A DNA stretch of 64,000 bases from Natrinema versiforme (GTDB lineage: Archaea; Halobacteriota; Halobacteria; Halobacteriales; Natrialbaceae): NCBI RefSeq assembly GCF_005576615.1, contig NZ_CP040330.1, forward strand, positions 1,984,001 through 2,048,000. Reading direction: 5' to 3'. A model generated the notes under the pieces. That model saw only the letters and a program-made list of their open reading frames with translations, was not told where the DNA came from and did not search any database. Shown in pieces: positions 33,027 to 40,852 of the stretch. The position numbers were made by a program, and so were the translations under genes. The first letter of the stretch is position 1. Each line of letters begins with the position of its first letter.

Positions 33027-33829
33027 GCGATAAGACGAGCGGCACTTTCGGCGGCTGGGCCGATCGGCTCACCTACGTACTCGCCGAGGGTCAGCTAGTC
33101 GTCCTCGGTCTCTCGGTTACGCTCGGTGTGCTGTTGCTCATCATCCAGCCGGAGATACCCGGTGTGCCGCCGATCACGAAGGGGATCTTCGCCGCGCTGT
33201 TGCTCATGGGGCCGCCACTACTGGGGATGTTCGTCACCGGCGCTCGGAAGCTCCGTAACCGGAACATGGTCGAGGTCTACCACATCAACGGCATCGACGA
33301 TACCCGCCGGAAGCTCTACGTCGCTCCCGAAGTCTGGAGCGAGAAGACCGTCGAGGGGCCGTCGCCGTACCACTGCAACGACGGCGACGCCTTCGAAGTC
33401 CGCGAGTTCACCTATCACGAGGACACCGGCCAACTCGTCGTGCGCGGCTGCTACTTCAGCCAGCTCGCCGACTCCAAACTCGTCACGATCAAGGCCATGC
33501 TCGAGGACATCCACGGCGACCTCGTCGACGCCTTCCTCGAGTACAATCGACTCCGTGGCCGCATCTCGAAGATGGGACTCCAGATCCAAGGCGACGTCAT
33601 CAACGAGGAAGCCGAAGCCGACGAACGCGGGTTGATGAACCCGCGAACGACGGTGAAAGATCGCTTCGAGGCAGCCAAGGACGACGCCGAAGCCCGCGAC
33701 GTGGACGAAATCAAGGATATCTCGCAGTACGTCGACGACTACACCGAAGACCACGGGCCGCGCACGCCCGTCGAGGCTGACGAACAGGCAGCAGAGCCAG
33801 CAGCAACCGACGGAGGAACGGACCGATGA
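33023..33829 (+). CDS. Pleolipovirus ORF7-like membrane protein
   Basis: A 268-residue protein. Two helices at about residues 26-42 (VLGLSVTLGVLLLII) and 52-70, then a cytoplasmic domain starting RKLRNRNMVEVYHINGID with a beta/alpha pattern and two Cys (YHCND, GCYFSQ), and a long charged helix and acidic tail. The position between ORF6 and NTPase matches the conserved pleolipovirus ORF7, of unknown function. Overlaps the next ORF by 4 bp (ATGA). Confidence 0.7.
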   Translation: MSDKTSGTFGGWADRLTYVLAEGQLVVLGLSVTLGVLLLIIQPEIPGVPPITKGIFAALLLMGPPLLGMFVTGARKLRNRNMVEVYHINGIDDTRRKLYVAPEVWSEKTVEGPSPYHCNDGDAFEVREFTYHEDTGQLVVRGCYFSQLADSKLVTIKAMLEDIHGDLVDAFLEYNRLRGRISKMGLQIQGDVINEEAEADERGLMNPRTTVKDRFEAAKDDAEARDVDEIKDISQYVDDYTEDHGPRTPVEADEQAAEPAATDGGTDR

Positions 33830-34026
33830 GATACATCCACGACGGCGAACTCCGGAATCAGATGATCGACCCACCAGTACTGTTCATGTTCGATGAAGCA
33901 GCCACGGCTGGTACCGGCCGTACAAATACCACTCTCAAAACAGCGCTTCTGAAGCAGCGGAAAACCGAGTCAACGCCACTTCTCATTGGCCACAGACCGA
34001 GTCGATGGAGGTGGACCGACCGATGA
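33826..34026 (+). pseudogene. 66-residue ORF resembling the NTPase Walker-B region
   Basis: It starts at ATGA overlapping the previous stop and ends overlapping the NTPase start by 4 bp, so it is still translatable. Residues 17-62 (VLFMFDEAATAGTG, LLKQRKTESTPLLIGH) align with NTPase residues 208-261 (AFVGDEFSTNASGTG, VFKIRKYNGMLIYIGH) with one gap: the DE Walker-B pair, the GTG and the IGH sensor-like motif coincide. It lacks Walker A. It reads as the leftover of a different NTPase copy after recombination, though a new small protein is not excluded. Confidence 0.55.
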
Positions 34027-35198
34027 GTGACGAACAGGACAACTACACGGTCGGCGGCTTTGGAGAGTGGCAGCGCGGCAACCTCGATCGGGACCCGGAC
34101 GAAGTGCTCCCGCACACGGGGTTCGTCCGCGACGAACAGATCGACCGACAGATGACCGTCCGGGCACTGCATCACGATCCCGACCGCTGGGAGGGGAAGG
34201 CAGCAGCGACCTACATGGACGTACAGAAGAATCGTGACATCCTCCGCGGAGAAGGTGGCCACACGGCCCGCGACGCCCTCGAGAACGGCGACACGGTCAC
34301 GCTGAAACACTACATCGGCGACCCAAGCCAGAAGGCCGACCTCTCGGGTATCAAGGCAATCACGCGCCTGCAGGAGATCGTCGCCGGCCCTGCTCCGGTG
34401 ATCGTCGTGCTGGGTGAGATGGGGGCCGGGAAAACGAACCTCGCGTGCCTCCTCCTGCAGCTGCGTGACCGGTGGGTCAACGGCGATCTCCTCGTCGGCT
34501 CAAATATCCGGACGCTCCCGCGCAACGACGAGTGGGTCCGCGACGACGGCACCGTCGAGGACGGCTGGATTCCTCACTACCCCCTGCTCGAGGAATGGGT
34601 CGGTCAAGACGGGAACCCGGTCGAGAACTCACAACGGCCGAAAGCGTTCGTCGGTGACGAGTTCTCGACGAACGCGAGTGGCACGGGCGAAGACGGACAG
34701 AAAGTCCGGAAGCTGATGGGGCCGCTCGTGTTCAAGATCCGGAAGTACAACGGGATGCTCATCTATATCGGGCACGACGAATCGTCGATTCATCCGATGC
34801 TCTGGCGCGTCGGGACGATCATCAAGAAGCCCGATCGCAACGACAAGGGGAAGGCGATCGTTGCCGATCGGATCTCAGGCGGGAAACTGCAAGATGTCGA
34901 CCCGCGGCCGTTTACCGGCATTCCACCTGCTGACTTCGAACCGCACACGAACGACGAGGCTGATTGGTCGTGGAACGCTCCTGCCGGCGACGAGGACGGA
35001 CCGGCGATCGCCGAAGGCGAGGTCAAACAGGTAGCTGCGTGGACGATGGAAGAGTGCCGAAAGCAGGGTATGTCATCCCGCGAAACCGCCAAGTTCGTCC
35101 CGTACAGCCACGCTACCGTCTCAAACTGGTGGAAAGACATCGATGAAGGCGGAGAAAAGCGAGACTGGGTTGACACCGTCGAGCAGGTGATCGCATGA
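34023..35198 (+). CDS. Pleolipovirus VP8-like NTPase
   Basis: A 391-residue P-loop ATPase when started at 34023 (MSDEQDNYTVGGFGEW). Walker A is GEMGAGKT (131-138), Walker B AFVGDE (208-213), and a sensor-like motif IYIGHDESS lies near 248. The C-terminal 50 residues carry an HTH (GMSSRETAKFVPYSHATVSNWW) like those in transposases and resolvases, suggesting DNA binding. Pleolipovirus NTPases are conserved and presumed to act in genome packaging or assembly. The last member of the continuously overlapping gene chain. Confidence 0.85.
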   Translation: MSDEQDNYTVGGFGEWQRGNLDRDPDEVLPHTGFVRDEQIDRQMTVRALHHDPDRWEGKAAATYMDVQKNRDILRGEGGHTARDALENGDTVTLKHYIGDPSQKADLSGIKAITRLQEIVAGPAPVIVVLGEMGAGKTNLACLLLQLRDRWVNGDLLVGSNIRTLPRNDEWVRDDGTVEDGWIPHYPLLEEWVGQDGNPVENSQRPKAFVGDEFSTNASGTGEDGQKVRKLMGPLVFKIRKYNGMLIYIGHDESSIHPMLWRVGTIIKKPDRNDKGKAIVADRISGGKLQDVDPRPFTGIPPADFEPHTNDEADWSWNAPAGDEDGPAIAEGEVKQVAAWTMEECRKQGMSSRETAKFVPYSHATVSNWWKDIDEGGEKRDWVDTVEQVIA

Positions 35199-35433
35199 CA
35201 GCGTCGGGGTGGAAAGCCGTAAAGCGCAACCTGACCCCCTTTAGTTTAGAGGCCCACAGCCCACCGCGCTCGCTCCCGATCGGGAGCGAAGCGAGCGATG
35301 GGCACAACGTCTCGCAGTCAGCGGAGGCGTATATATATCGACGCGCGGAGCGCGTGTGTAGATATAAGAAATATGATATTTTTGAGAGTCGATTTCGAAA
35401 AAATCGCGGCCCGCGCGAAAGGGGGAGATCGGC
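35199..35433. promoter_or_regulatory. Palindrome-rich gap inside the virion gene block
   Basis: A 235-bp non-coding gap. It holds GCCCA at 35252-35256 and 35259-35263 (7-nt period); a perfect 16-bp palindrome GCTCCCGATCGGGAGC (35272-35287); TGGGC at 35299-35303, opposing the GCCCA; an AT stretch GTATATATATCG (35329-35340); and the short inverted repeat CGCGCGGAGCGCG nearby. It could hold a promoter for the downstream genes and a nick, origin or terminator site. Confidence 0.5.
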
Positions 35434-35703
35434 ATGACTGCACGGCTTCTCGCGACCATCCTATTCGTGGCTCGATCGACCGCTATCGATCTCGCGTACG
35501 AACTCCGGCGCGACCTCGAGCGAGGCGTCTTTGACCAACAGACGCTCGCGGTGATCGGTGTCTTCCTCATCGTCGCGATCGTGGCGGTGACCCATCGCGC
35601 GTGGGGCCTCTCGGTAACCGCGGGCTCGGTCGGCGGATTGATGACCTACACAGTCGCTCGAGCGGATCGGCGCTGGCGCGATGACCGGAGGACGGACCTG
35701 TGA
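35434..35703 (+). CDS. Small two-helix membrane protein, pleolipovirus ORF9-like
   Basis: An 89-residue protein starting MTARLLATILFVARSTAIDL. Hydrophobic stretches lie at about residues 1-18 and 39-56, and a third partly hydrophobic segment follows (SVTAGSVGGLMTYTV). It overlaps the next gene by 4 bp. By position it corresponds to the small ORF downstream of the NTPase in related viruses. Purine-rich GGGGGAG precedes its start. Confidence 0.6.
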   Translation: MTARLLATILFVARSTAIDLAYELRRDLERGVFDQQTLAVIGVFLIVAIVAVTHRAWGLSVTAGSVGGLMTYTVARADRRWRDDRRTDL

Positions 35704-36083
35704 ACCGCTCGAAACGCGCCAATCACTTCGGGACCGCCGTCGAGAAACGGATGGCCGAGAAACGACGGTTCGACCTCGAGCGGGCCAGCTGGCACGACGC
35801 GAGGTTCGGGGACGGCACGCCCGTCGAGATCAAGAGTACAATGCACGAACACGCCGATGGGCAGCCCGGCAACTGGAAGGTCTACCAGGAGTATCACGAG
35901 AAACTCCGGCGTCGCGACGGCTGGTACTGTTTCGTCGTCTACCGACCACACGGGAGATCGGGCTTAACGCTCCTGCAGGACAAGATGGTTCGCTCGAGCG
36001 ACCTTCCGCTGCTCCGGTGGCACGGTGGTGGCGATCACCGTGGGACCGAACAGGCGAAGATCCAGATTAACGCTGTTTTTTAG
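35700..36083 (+). CDS. PD-(D/E)XK nuclease-like protein (127 aa)
   Basis: A 127-residue basic protein starting with GTG at 35700. It has an N-terminal helix (NHFGTAVEKRMAEKRRFDL), then WHDARFGDGTPVEIKSTMHE: an Asp, then Glu-x-Lys at the end of a strand, the core of the PD-(D/E)XK fold. Further strands follow (GWYCFVVYRPHG). Holliday-junction-resolvase-type enzymes have this size and layout. The fold assignment is by motif only. A role in virus DNA repair or packaging is inference. Confidence 0.55.
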   Translation: MNRSKRANHFGTAVEKRMAEKRRFDLERASWHDARFGDGTPVEIKSTMHEHADGQPGNWKVYQEYHEKLRRRDGWYCFVVYRPHGRSGLTLLQDKMVRSSDLPLLRWHGGGDHRGTEQAKIQINAVF

Positions 36084-36505
36084 CGCGAATGCCGGACGCG
36101 AGTTAAAGCGAAAGGGGGAGTGGGGGTGACCTCCGGAAGTGGGGGAAGGCATACGGAGGCATGTGGTTGTTTTTGGATACTGCTATTAATTGTAACGCAT
36201 GATATCAATTGGCCAACAGGGTTATTTTATCACAACCCCGAGTCTCAGGTGGCGAGGAATGGATTCGGTCGTTGCCCGACAGGATCCGTTCGGCCCGAGA
36301 CATCCGGACCCTCGCCGCGCTGAGATCGTCCCACCGTGATGCCAATAGCCATATTGTCAAACACCCGATCTCAGACCCACCCCAATTGACACACCACTTG
36401 AGGGATGGGGGCTCTAACGCCGGTCTCTGGCCGGCGTTTCTCGAGACATCGAATCCCCAGCGGTACGCTTACTCACAGCCAGCAACCAGTACTGAGAGGA
36501 AACAC
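36084..36505. other. Gene-free stretch with terminator-like hairpin
   Basis: 422 bp between convergent genes. A hairpin AACGCCGG (36416-36423), 7-nt loop, CCGGCGTT (36431-36438) is followed by a short pyrimidine run and could terminate transcription in either direction. AT-rich patches lie near 36170-36230. Frames through it have no coding character. Confidence 0.4.
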
Positions 36506-36760
36506 TCACTCGGTCTCGGTGACGATCTCGGTACTGACCTCGAAGGTCACCGCTCGCGTCGACAGCGTCTCGGCGATCTCCCGACGCTGCTCGAGGGTGA
36601 GGTCGTCGCGCTCGAGGACCTGGCGGGACGCTTGGACGAACTTCGGAACGTCGTCGCAGGCACTCACCACTGCTTTCGTCTTGTTGCAGTCGTAGAAGTC
36701 AGCTGCACGTTCGATCGCGTCCCGTCGGTATGCGTAGTCGCCGTCGGTTCTGATTCGCAT
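36506..36760 (-). CDS. Small haloarchaeal protein (84 aa), hypothetical
   Basis: Starts MRIRTDGDYAYRRDAIERAA at 36760. It is helical with CNKTKAVVSACDDVPKFVQ in the middle and EQRREIAETLSTRAVTFEVS near the end. The two Cys are widely spaced. It resembles small haloarchaeal hypotheticals that begin with a conserved MRIRTDG-type strand (from memory, not confirmed). It is nearest to the AT-rich cassette but has host-like base use. Confidence 0.55.
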   Translation of the reverse strand: MRIRTDGDYAYRRDAIERAADFYDCNKTKAVVSACDDVPKFVQASRQVLERDDLTLEQRREIAETLSTRAVTFEVSTEIVTETE

Positions 36761-36988
36761 ACTCGTACACACGACCCCCGAAATCCTAGTTTTTTCGGCT
36801 CACTGAACGACCCATTTCGGCCCGAAATCAGTGAAATATGTTGGCCATCCAGAGAAGAACGGCGGCGCAAGTGATGGATCGACTCGCGATATGCACACGA
36901 CGAGTCGCGGCTCGTGTGCATATTCGGGAAACGGATTCTGTCGACGTACAACCCCAGGGAGAAGAGCTATTAGGTGAATAGAAGCAGT

Positions 36989-37258
36989 TTATGATGATGC
37001 TTCGCTTCGACTGTTTGAAGTCGATCCCGATCTTTTCACGCCTTCCGATATTAGCATGACTCCACCACCAATGGAACCACACAAAGTACCTGTGTTCTTA
37101 AACACCATCGAGAGCAATTCAATTGCTTGAAGGATGGAATTAGACGTTCCAAAGGCTGCAGCATTGAAATAGATACTCATCAAAAGTAGTACTGTCCCCA
37201 ATATCGAAAAAATGTAGGAAATCACCCTAATGTGCTCGTGGACACTAATGTTTTTCAT
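36989..37258 (-). CDS. AT-rich cargo gene 2: small membrane protein (89 aa)
   Basis: Starts MKNISVHEHIRVISYIFSIL. Two hydrophobic helices (about residues 10-30 and 55-75) separated by a polar loop, and a short basic/Ser-rich tail. Overlaps the upstream gene by 4 bp, so the pair forms an operon. GC is well below the virus genome. No family recognised. Confidence 0.55.
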   Translation of the reverse strand: MKNISVHEHIRVISYIFSILGTVLLLMSIYFNAAAFGTSNSILQAIELLSMVFKNTGTLCGSIGGGVMLISEGVKRSGSTSNSRSEASS

Positions 37259-38100
37259 TGTGCCACCGACTCATTCAAGTCTTGGTAGAAAATTGCCACA
37301 TTAAGGGCAATCAGGGCGATTATTCCAATGTGCTCATGATATCGGAAATCTATAGACAAACCTCCTGAGACGACTAAGAGCGCAAAGAGAGTTGCTGTTG
37401 ATACGGTAACTACTAGGAGTGGAAGAGATACTTTACTGCTTCTGGATTTTCCATCGGGATCTATCATACTATCTGATAGCACATCAGACCTGAATTTCAA
37501 GTCCACCACTCTTTTCAAATCCTGAGTCATCAATATGGAGTCGCCAATTTCATTTTCCCAGTGAGAAATGGTTGTAAGACTAAATTGATTTGATCCAGAG
37601 TACAAAATACCAGTATTCGGATCGTAGAGTTCCGAATCAGTTACAGCAGCTAACACTCGCGAGTCATCTAATCGAACGATAAACTCAGGGTCAAACACAT
37701 CTTTTGCCTCATCTATATGCTTTTCGTGGAATCGGATCAACAATCCTGTAGCAACTTCCTTTATCCCATAATTCACACTACGTTCATATATTGAATCCTC
37801 TGATTTTGTATATACTATAACAATAGCGTCCCCGTCAGAAACACCAACCGGTTTCAGCCCAATTGTGGACATATTTTTGATCTTTTCATATCCATCAGAA
37901 GATAATGAAGTTATGAGAAATATATCTGAAGAAATTAATAAAGTCATCTCCAATTTCTCCCTATCTACCAATACCTCATCAGTGAATGCCTCCAGCCAAC
38001 TATATAACAAATCAACTGGAGACTTCTCCGTAGAGGTGCCCCCTGAACTGGAATCAGGAGAACCGTCATAGTCTCTTTCAATCAGACCACCATCAGACAT
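37255..38100 (-). CDS. AT-rich cargo gene 1: membrane-anchored protein of unknown family (281 aa)
   Basis: Starts MSDGGLIERDYDGSPDSSSG at 38100; a TTG at 38112 is possible. Residues 30-215 form a soluble alpha/beta domain, with strands EMTLLISSDIFLITSL and DGDAIVIVYTK and a helical segment YGIKEVATGLLIRFHEKH. Two hydrophobic helices lie near residues 228-248 and 256-272. No catalytic motif is recognised. Its low GC, membrane anchor and pairing with a second small membrane protein are the pattern of exclusion, toxin or defence cargo in mobile elements (inference). Confidence 0.55.
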   Translation of the reverse strand: MSDGGLIERDYDGSPDSSSGGTSTEKSPVDLLYSWLEAFTDEVLVDREKLEMTLLISSDIFLITSLSSDGYEKIKNMSTIGLKPVGVSDGDAIVIVYTKSEDSIYERSVNYGIKEVATGLLIRFHEKHIDEAKDVFDPEFIVRLDDSRVLAAVTDSELYDPNTGILYSGSNQFSLTTISHWENEIGDSILMTQDLKRVVDLKFRSDVLSDSMIDPDGKSRSSKVSLPLLVVTVSTATLFALLVVSGGLSIDFRYHEHIGIIALIALNVAIFYQDLNESVAQ

Positions 38101-38187
38101 TATGGTTATCAAATTAACCGTATCCTAATAATTTCTTCTACCATGGAATTCGCAGGAGGTGATGTTTCTCCACCACCGTTTCGTGTG

Positions 38188-38289
38188 TTTCAACTGGAGA
38201 TCTGCGAAGGCGGGGGTGGGGCGCTGTATTTTTTTGGCGCTGTCGCCTTGGCGACACCCGCCAAGGGGGTTTTCGCGCGAAGCGCGAAA
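38188..38289. repeat. Structured repeat copy B with strong hairpins; origin candidate
   Basis: 38188-38265 aligns with 21861-21935. Its 5' part, TTTCAACTGGAG then GCGAAGGCGGGGGTGGGG, resembles the archaeal origin recognition box with a G-string. A hairpin TGTCGCC-TT-GGCGACA (38241-38256) and a second, TTTCGCGC-GAA-GCGCGAAA (38271-38289), follow. It sits in the 336-bp gap between cargo gene 1 and the large winged-helix gene. No gene is seen in this gap. Confidence 0.5.
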
Positions 38290-38436
38290 CGACCCCGCAG
38301 GCGTGCGGTGCGATCGCGGTGCCGACCCCGCCCTCGAGGGCGCTGGCTACAACCAGAATTGTATAGAGAATAGAGTTAGTCAACTGAATTTGCAGAAAAC
38401 AGCGATACCGAGAGTGTTGCCACTATGCGGGCCGCT

Positions 38437-40056
38437 TCAGCGATCGGCGATCGCACCGACGAATCCGGATTCGGTTCCACCGCCGGGAGTCTTCCAGGTC
38501 AACTCGATCCCGCGGAGTGCCGTCGGATCGTTCCCCGACTTTGACCACTTCTCGAGGGCTTCGCTGGCGATCGTCGCGACGTTCTCGAAGCTATCCGACT
38601 TCAGTCGGGAGAGAATCGTGTCGATCCGCATCTGTCGCGGCTCGCCGTTCTCGTCGAACTCGAGGTCGGCACCGTTCTTCGCGAGCCACTCCTGAAACGG
38701 TGAGGACTCGGCGACGTGATCGGCCAAGCCCATGATATGCTGCATCCGATCGGCGTAGCTCTCGATCGCGTACTCGGCCGACTCGACGAGTGCCCGGAGT
38801 TCCTCACGGTACTTCCGGGCTCGGAACGATACGTCGCCCTGATCTAGCTCGAGGACCTCGCCGAGATCTTTGATCGCCCGGTAGATCGTCGCCGGATGCT
38901 TCCCCAGCTCGTCGGCGAGACCGTCGACGGTCGCACCGCCGTCGGTCGCGACCGTCTCGGTCACATCCCGAGCGGTCTCGCCCATGTCTCGAAGCGTCGT
39001 CATCAACAGGTGGTCCGACTTCGCCTCGAGGCGCGGCGTCGGATCTTCGTAGAGTTCGACGAGATCGTCTCGAGCAACTGCGTCGAAGTGATCGTCCGCG
39101 ATGTAGACACCGCTACCGTCGGGACCGAGCGGGATATCTTCCCAGTGGAGCGCGTTCAACAGCGTCTCCTCGATTTGCTCGGTAACCTCGTGACGATCGG
39201 CCCACGCCCACGCTTCACCGTCGTTCATCGACTTGTTTACCAAGACCTCTACCTTCGGGTGGTACGACGGGTGATCTTTCGACACCGCATCCGGGTCCTT
39301 CAGCTGGTAGATTTCGAACTTTCGCCCGTAGGTGTGGCCGGGTAGGAGTTCGCCGGCCGACGTGGGGTTCAGAAATAGCCTGTTCTGGTGGTTGACGATC
39401 TCCCTGTTATCGATGTGTAGTTCGGCCTTCACGCCCTCGAGGTCGGAGAGATAGTGTGCGACCTTCTGGAGGATACCGGCCGACGAGAGCTTTTCAGCCC
39501 ATTCGCGACGAATCCGGACGTACCGCTCGTACGCCCACATCCGGCTCGCCGAATGCGGTTCGGTCCGGAAATACTCCGAGTGAATCCGCTCGCCGGCGTG
39601 ATCGAAGATCGCCCCGAAGAACTCCGGGAGCAACTCGAGTCCGCGCTCGGGCTCGAGGTTACTCATGTGGAACTCGACGTCCACACCGTCGACCTCGCCG
39701 ACCTGATTTTCCCACGGGAGTTGCAGTCGCTCGCCGCTCTCCCAGTGGCGCATATCCGGGAATCGCGGACCGATGTTGTACGACGCTTTCCGTTCACCGC
39801 GACCGCGGCCGACGATGTCCCACTCGTACAGGCGTTCAGCGTTGATCCCATCCGACAGTCGCGGCGCGAATCCCGACTTGCTGTAGCTCACCTCGAGGTG
39901 CCACGGTTCGCCGTCGATCTCGGTGTCAATCTCGAGGTAGCCCTCGAAGGGGGGCCCGAGCATGACCGACGAGAGCGCGTCGTAGGGTCCGCGGCCCCAG
40001 TCAGGCCACTTCCAGCGCCCTTCGATCTCGTGCGGTGTCGTCTCGACTTGGGACAC
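38437..40056 (-). CDS. Large winged-helix protein, candidate betapleolipovirus replication protein
   Basis: A 539-residue protein. Residues 1-360 form a domain of unknown type with many Trp/His/Arg residues (WKWPDWGRGPYDAL; ASRMWAYERYVRIRREW). An HTH follows at about 390-435 (GATVDGLADELGKHPATIYRAIKDLGEVLEL), then a helical tail. Betapleolipoviruses lack a rolling-circle Rep and carry a large gene with a C-terminal winged helix proposed to act in replication (established as a proposal). This gene fits in size and position; no polymerase or primase motif is visible. Confidence 0.55.
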   Translation of the reverse strand: MSQVETTPHEIEGRWKWPDWGRGPYDALSSVMLGPPFEGYLEIDTEIDGEPWHLEVSYSKSGFAPRLSDGINAERLYEWDIVGRGRGERKASYNIGPRFPDMRHWESGERLQLPWENQVGEVDGVDVEFHMSNLEPERGLELLPEFFGAIFDHAGERIHSEYFRTEPHSASRMWAYERYVRIRREWAEKLSSAGILQKVAHYLSDLEGVKAELHIDNREIVNHQNRLFLNPTSAGELLPGHTYGRKFEIYQLKDPDAVSKDHPSYHPKVEVLVNKSMNDGEAWAWADRHEVTEQIEETLLNALHWEDIPLGPDGSGVYIADDHFDAVARDDLVELYEDPTPRLEAKSDHLLMTTLRDMGETARDVTETVATDGGATVDGLADELGKHPATIYRAIKDLGEVLELDQGDVSFRARKYREELRALVESAEYAIESYADRMQHIMGLADHVAESSPFQEWLAKNGADLEFDENGEPRQMRIDTILSRLKSDSFENVATIASEALEKWSKSGNDPTALRGIELTWKTPGGGTESGFVGAIADR

Positions 40057-40058
40057 CG

Positions 40059-40346
40059 CTATTCACCTCGCTCACTCTCGAGCAACCCGGTCAGGATAGC
40101 GACCGGGTTCCACCACGTCGCACCCTGACACGGGTAGCAGACGTGTTTGAACGACGTGCAGGCCGTCGCCTCGAGCGTCGTGGGGTCGGCCTCGCCTTGG
40201 TCTATCTCCTCGAGGCTCGCCCGCTTGACCCGCGTCCGCCCACAGCCCACGCAGACTGCGTCGACAGGAATGCCGATCTGGCCGGCCGACGGGCTCGCCA
40301 GTTCGGCCTCGAGGTCGCGGTCGTCCCGATCGGCGTCGACGTTCAT
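40059..40346 (-). CDS. Zinc-binding small viral protein (95 aa)
   Basis: Starts MNVDADRDDRDLEAELASPS. Two paired-cysteine motifs, CVGCGRT near residue 32 and CTSFKHVCYPC near residue 63, would coordinate one zinc. Overlaps its upstream gene by 4 bp and ends 2 bp before the large winged-helix gene. Its GCC-CAC-AGC-type codons contain the period-7 GCCCA pair at 40238-40249 on the plus strand. Function unknown. Confidence 0.6.
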   Translation of the reverse strand: MNVDADRDDRDLEAELASPSAGQIGIPVDAVCVGCGRTRVKRASLEEIDQGEADPTTLEATACTSFKHVCYPCQGATWWNPVAILTGLLESERGE

Positions 40347-40852
40347 CGCCGATCACCGTCCTCGATCTCTCCGGGATCGAACACGCGCGCCCACGTGAAC
40401 TGAACGTATTCCTCGCTGCGCCCCTCACCTGCCGAGCGCCACCCCTCGGTAACGACGCTAATGAGGTGGTCGACTTGCGTCGCCGGAACGATCTTTGCGG
40501 CGATCAACTCGCGATCGTGGGGCGCACAGACGGCGAACAGGTAGACACCCCCGCATTCGAGCAGCGCCTCGTGCTGCACTCGACGCAATTGAAATCGACC
40601 GCGGCGCTGACGCTGCCCGTAGACGACAGAGACACTCTTAATCTCAACCGCTGTTCCGGACTCGAGGACGACGATCCCGACGAACGGGATCTCAGAGCTC
40701 GGCTCAAGGAGACCTTCGGCGAGCGCATCGTAGTGCGGTGCTTCCGTATCTGGGACATACCGAAGCTTATCGACGTGCTCGAGGACAACAGACTCGGACC
40801 GATCGCCAGCCTGTCTCGAGGCGGCTAACTGAGACTGCTGCGGCTGGCTCAT
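40343..40852 (-). CDS. PD-(D/E)XK-like protein (169 aa)
   Basis: Starts MSQPQQSQLAASRQAGDRSE. The middle has a Glu/Asp-containing strand followed by VLESGTAVEIKSVSVVYG (E-x-K), then an Arg-rich segment (GQRQRRGRFQLRRVQHEAL) and strands GGVYLFAVC and HDRELIAAK. This pattern is the core of PD-(D/E)XK endonucleases, as in viral nucleases of haloarchaea. Overlaps both neighbours by 4 bp. Probably acts on virus DNA; target unknown. Confidence 0.55.
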   Translation of the reverse strand: MSQPQQSQLAASRQAGDRSESVVLEHVDKLRYVPDTEAPHYDALAEGLLEPSSEIPFVGIVVLESGTAVEIKSVSVVYGQRQRRGRFQLRRVQHEALLECGGVYLFAVCAPHDRELIAAKIVPATQVDHLISVVTEGWRSAGEGRSEEYVQFTWARVFDPGEIEDGDRR

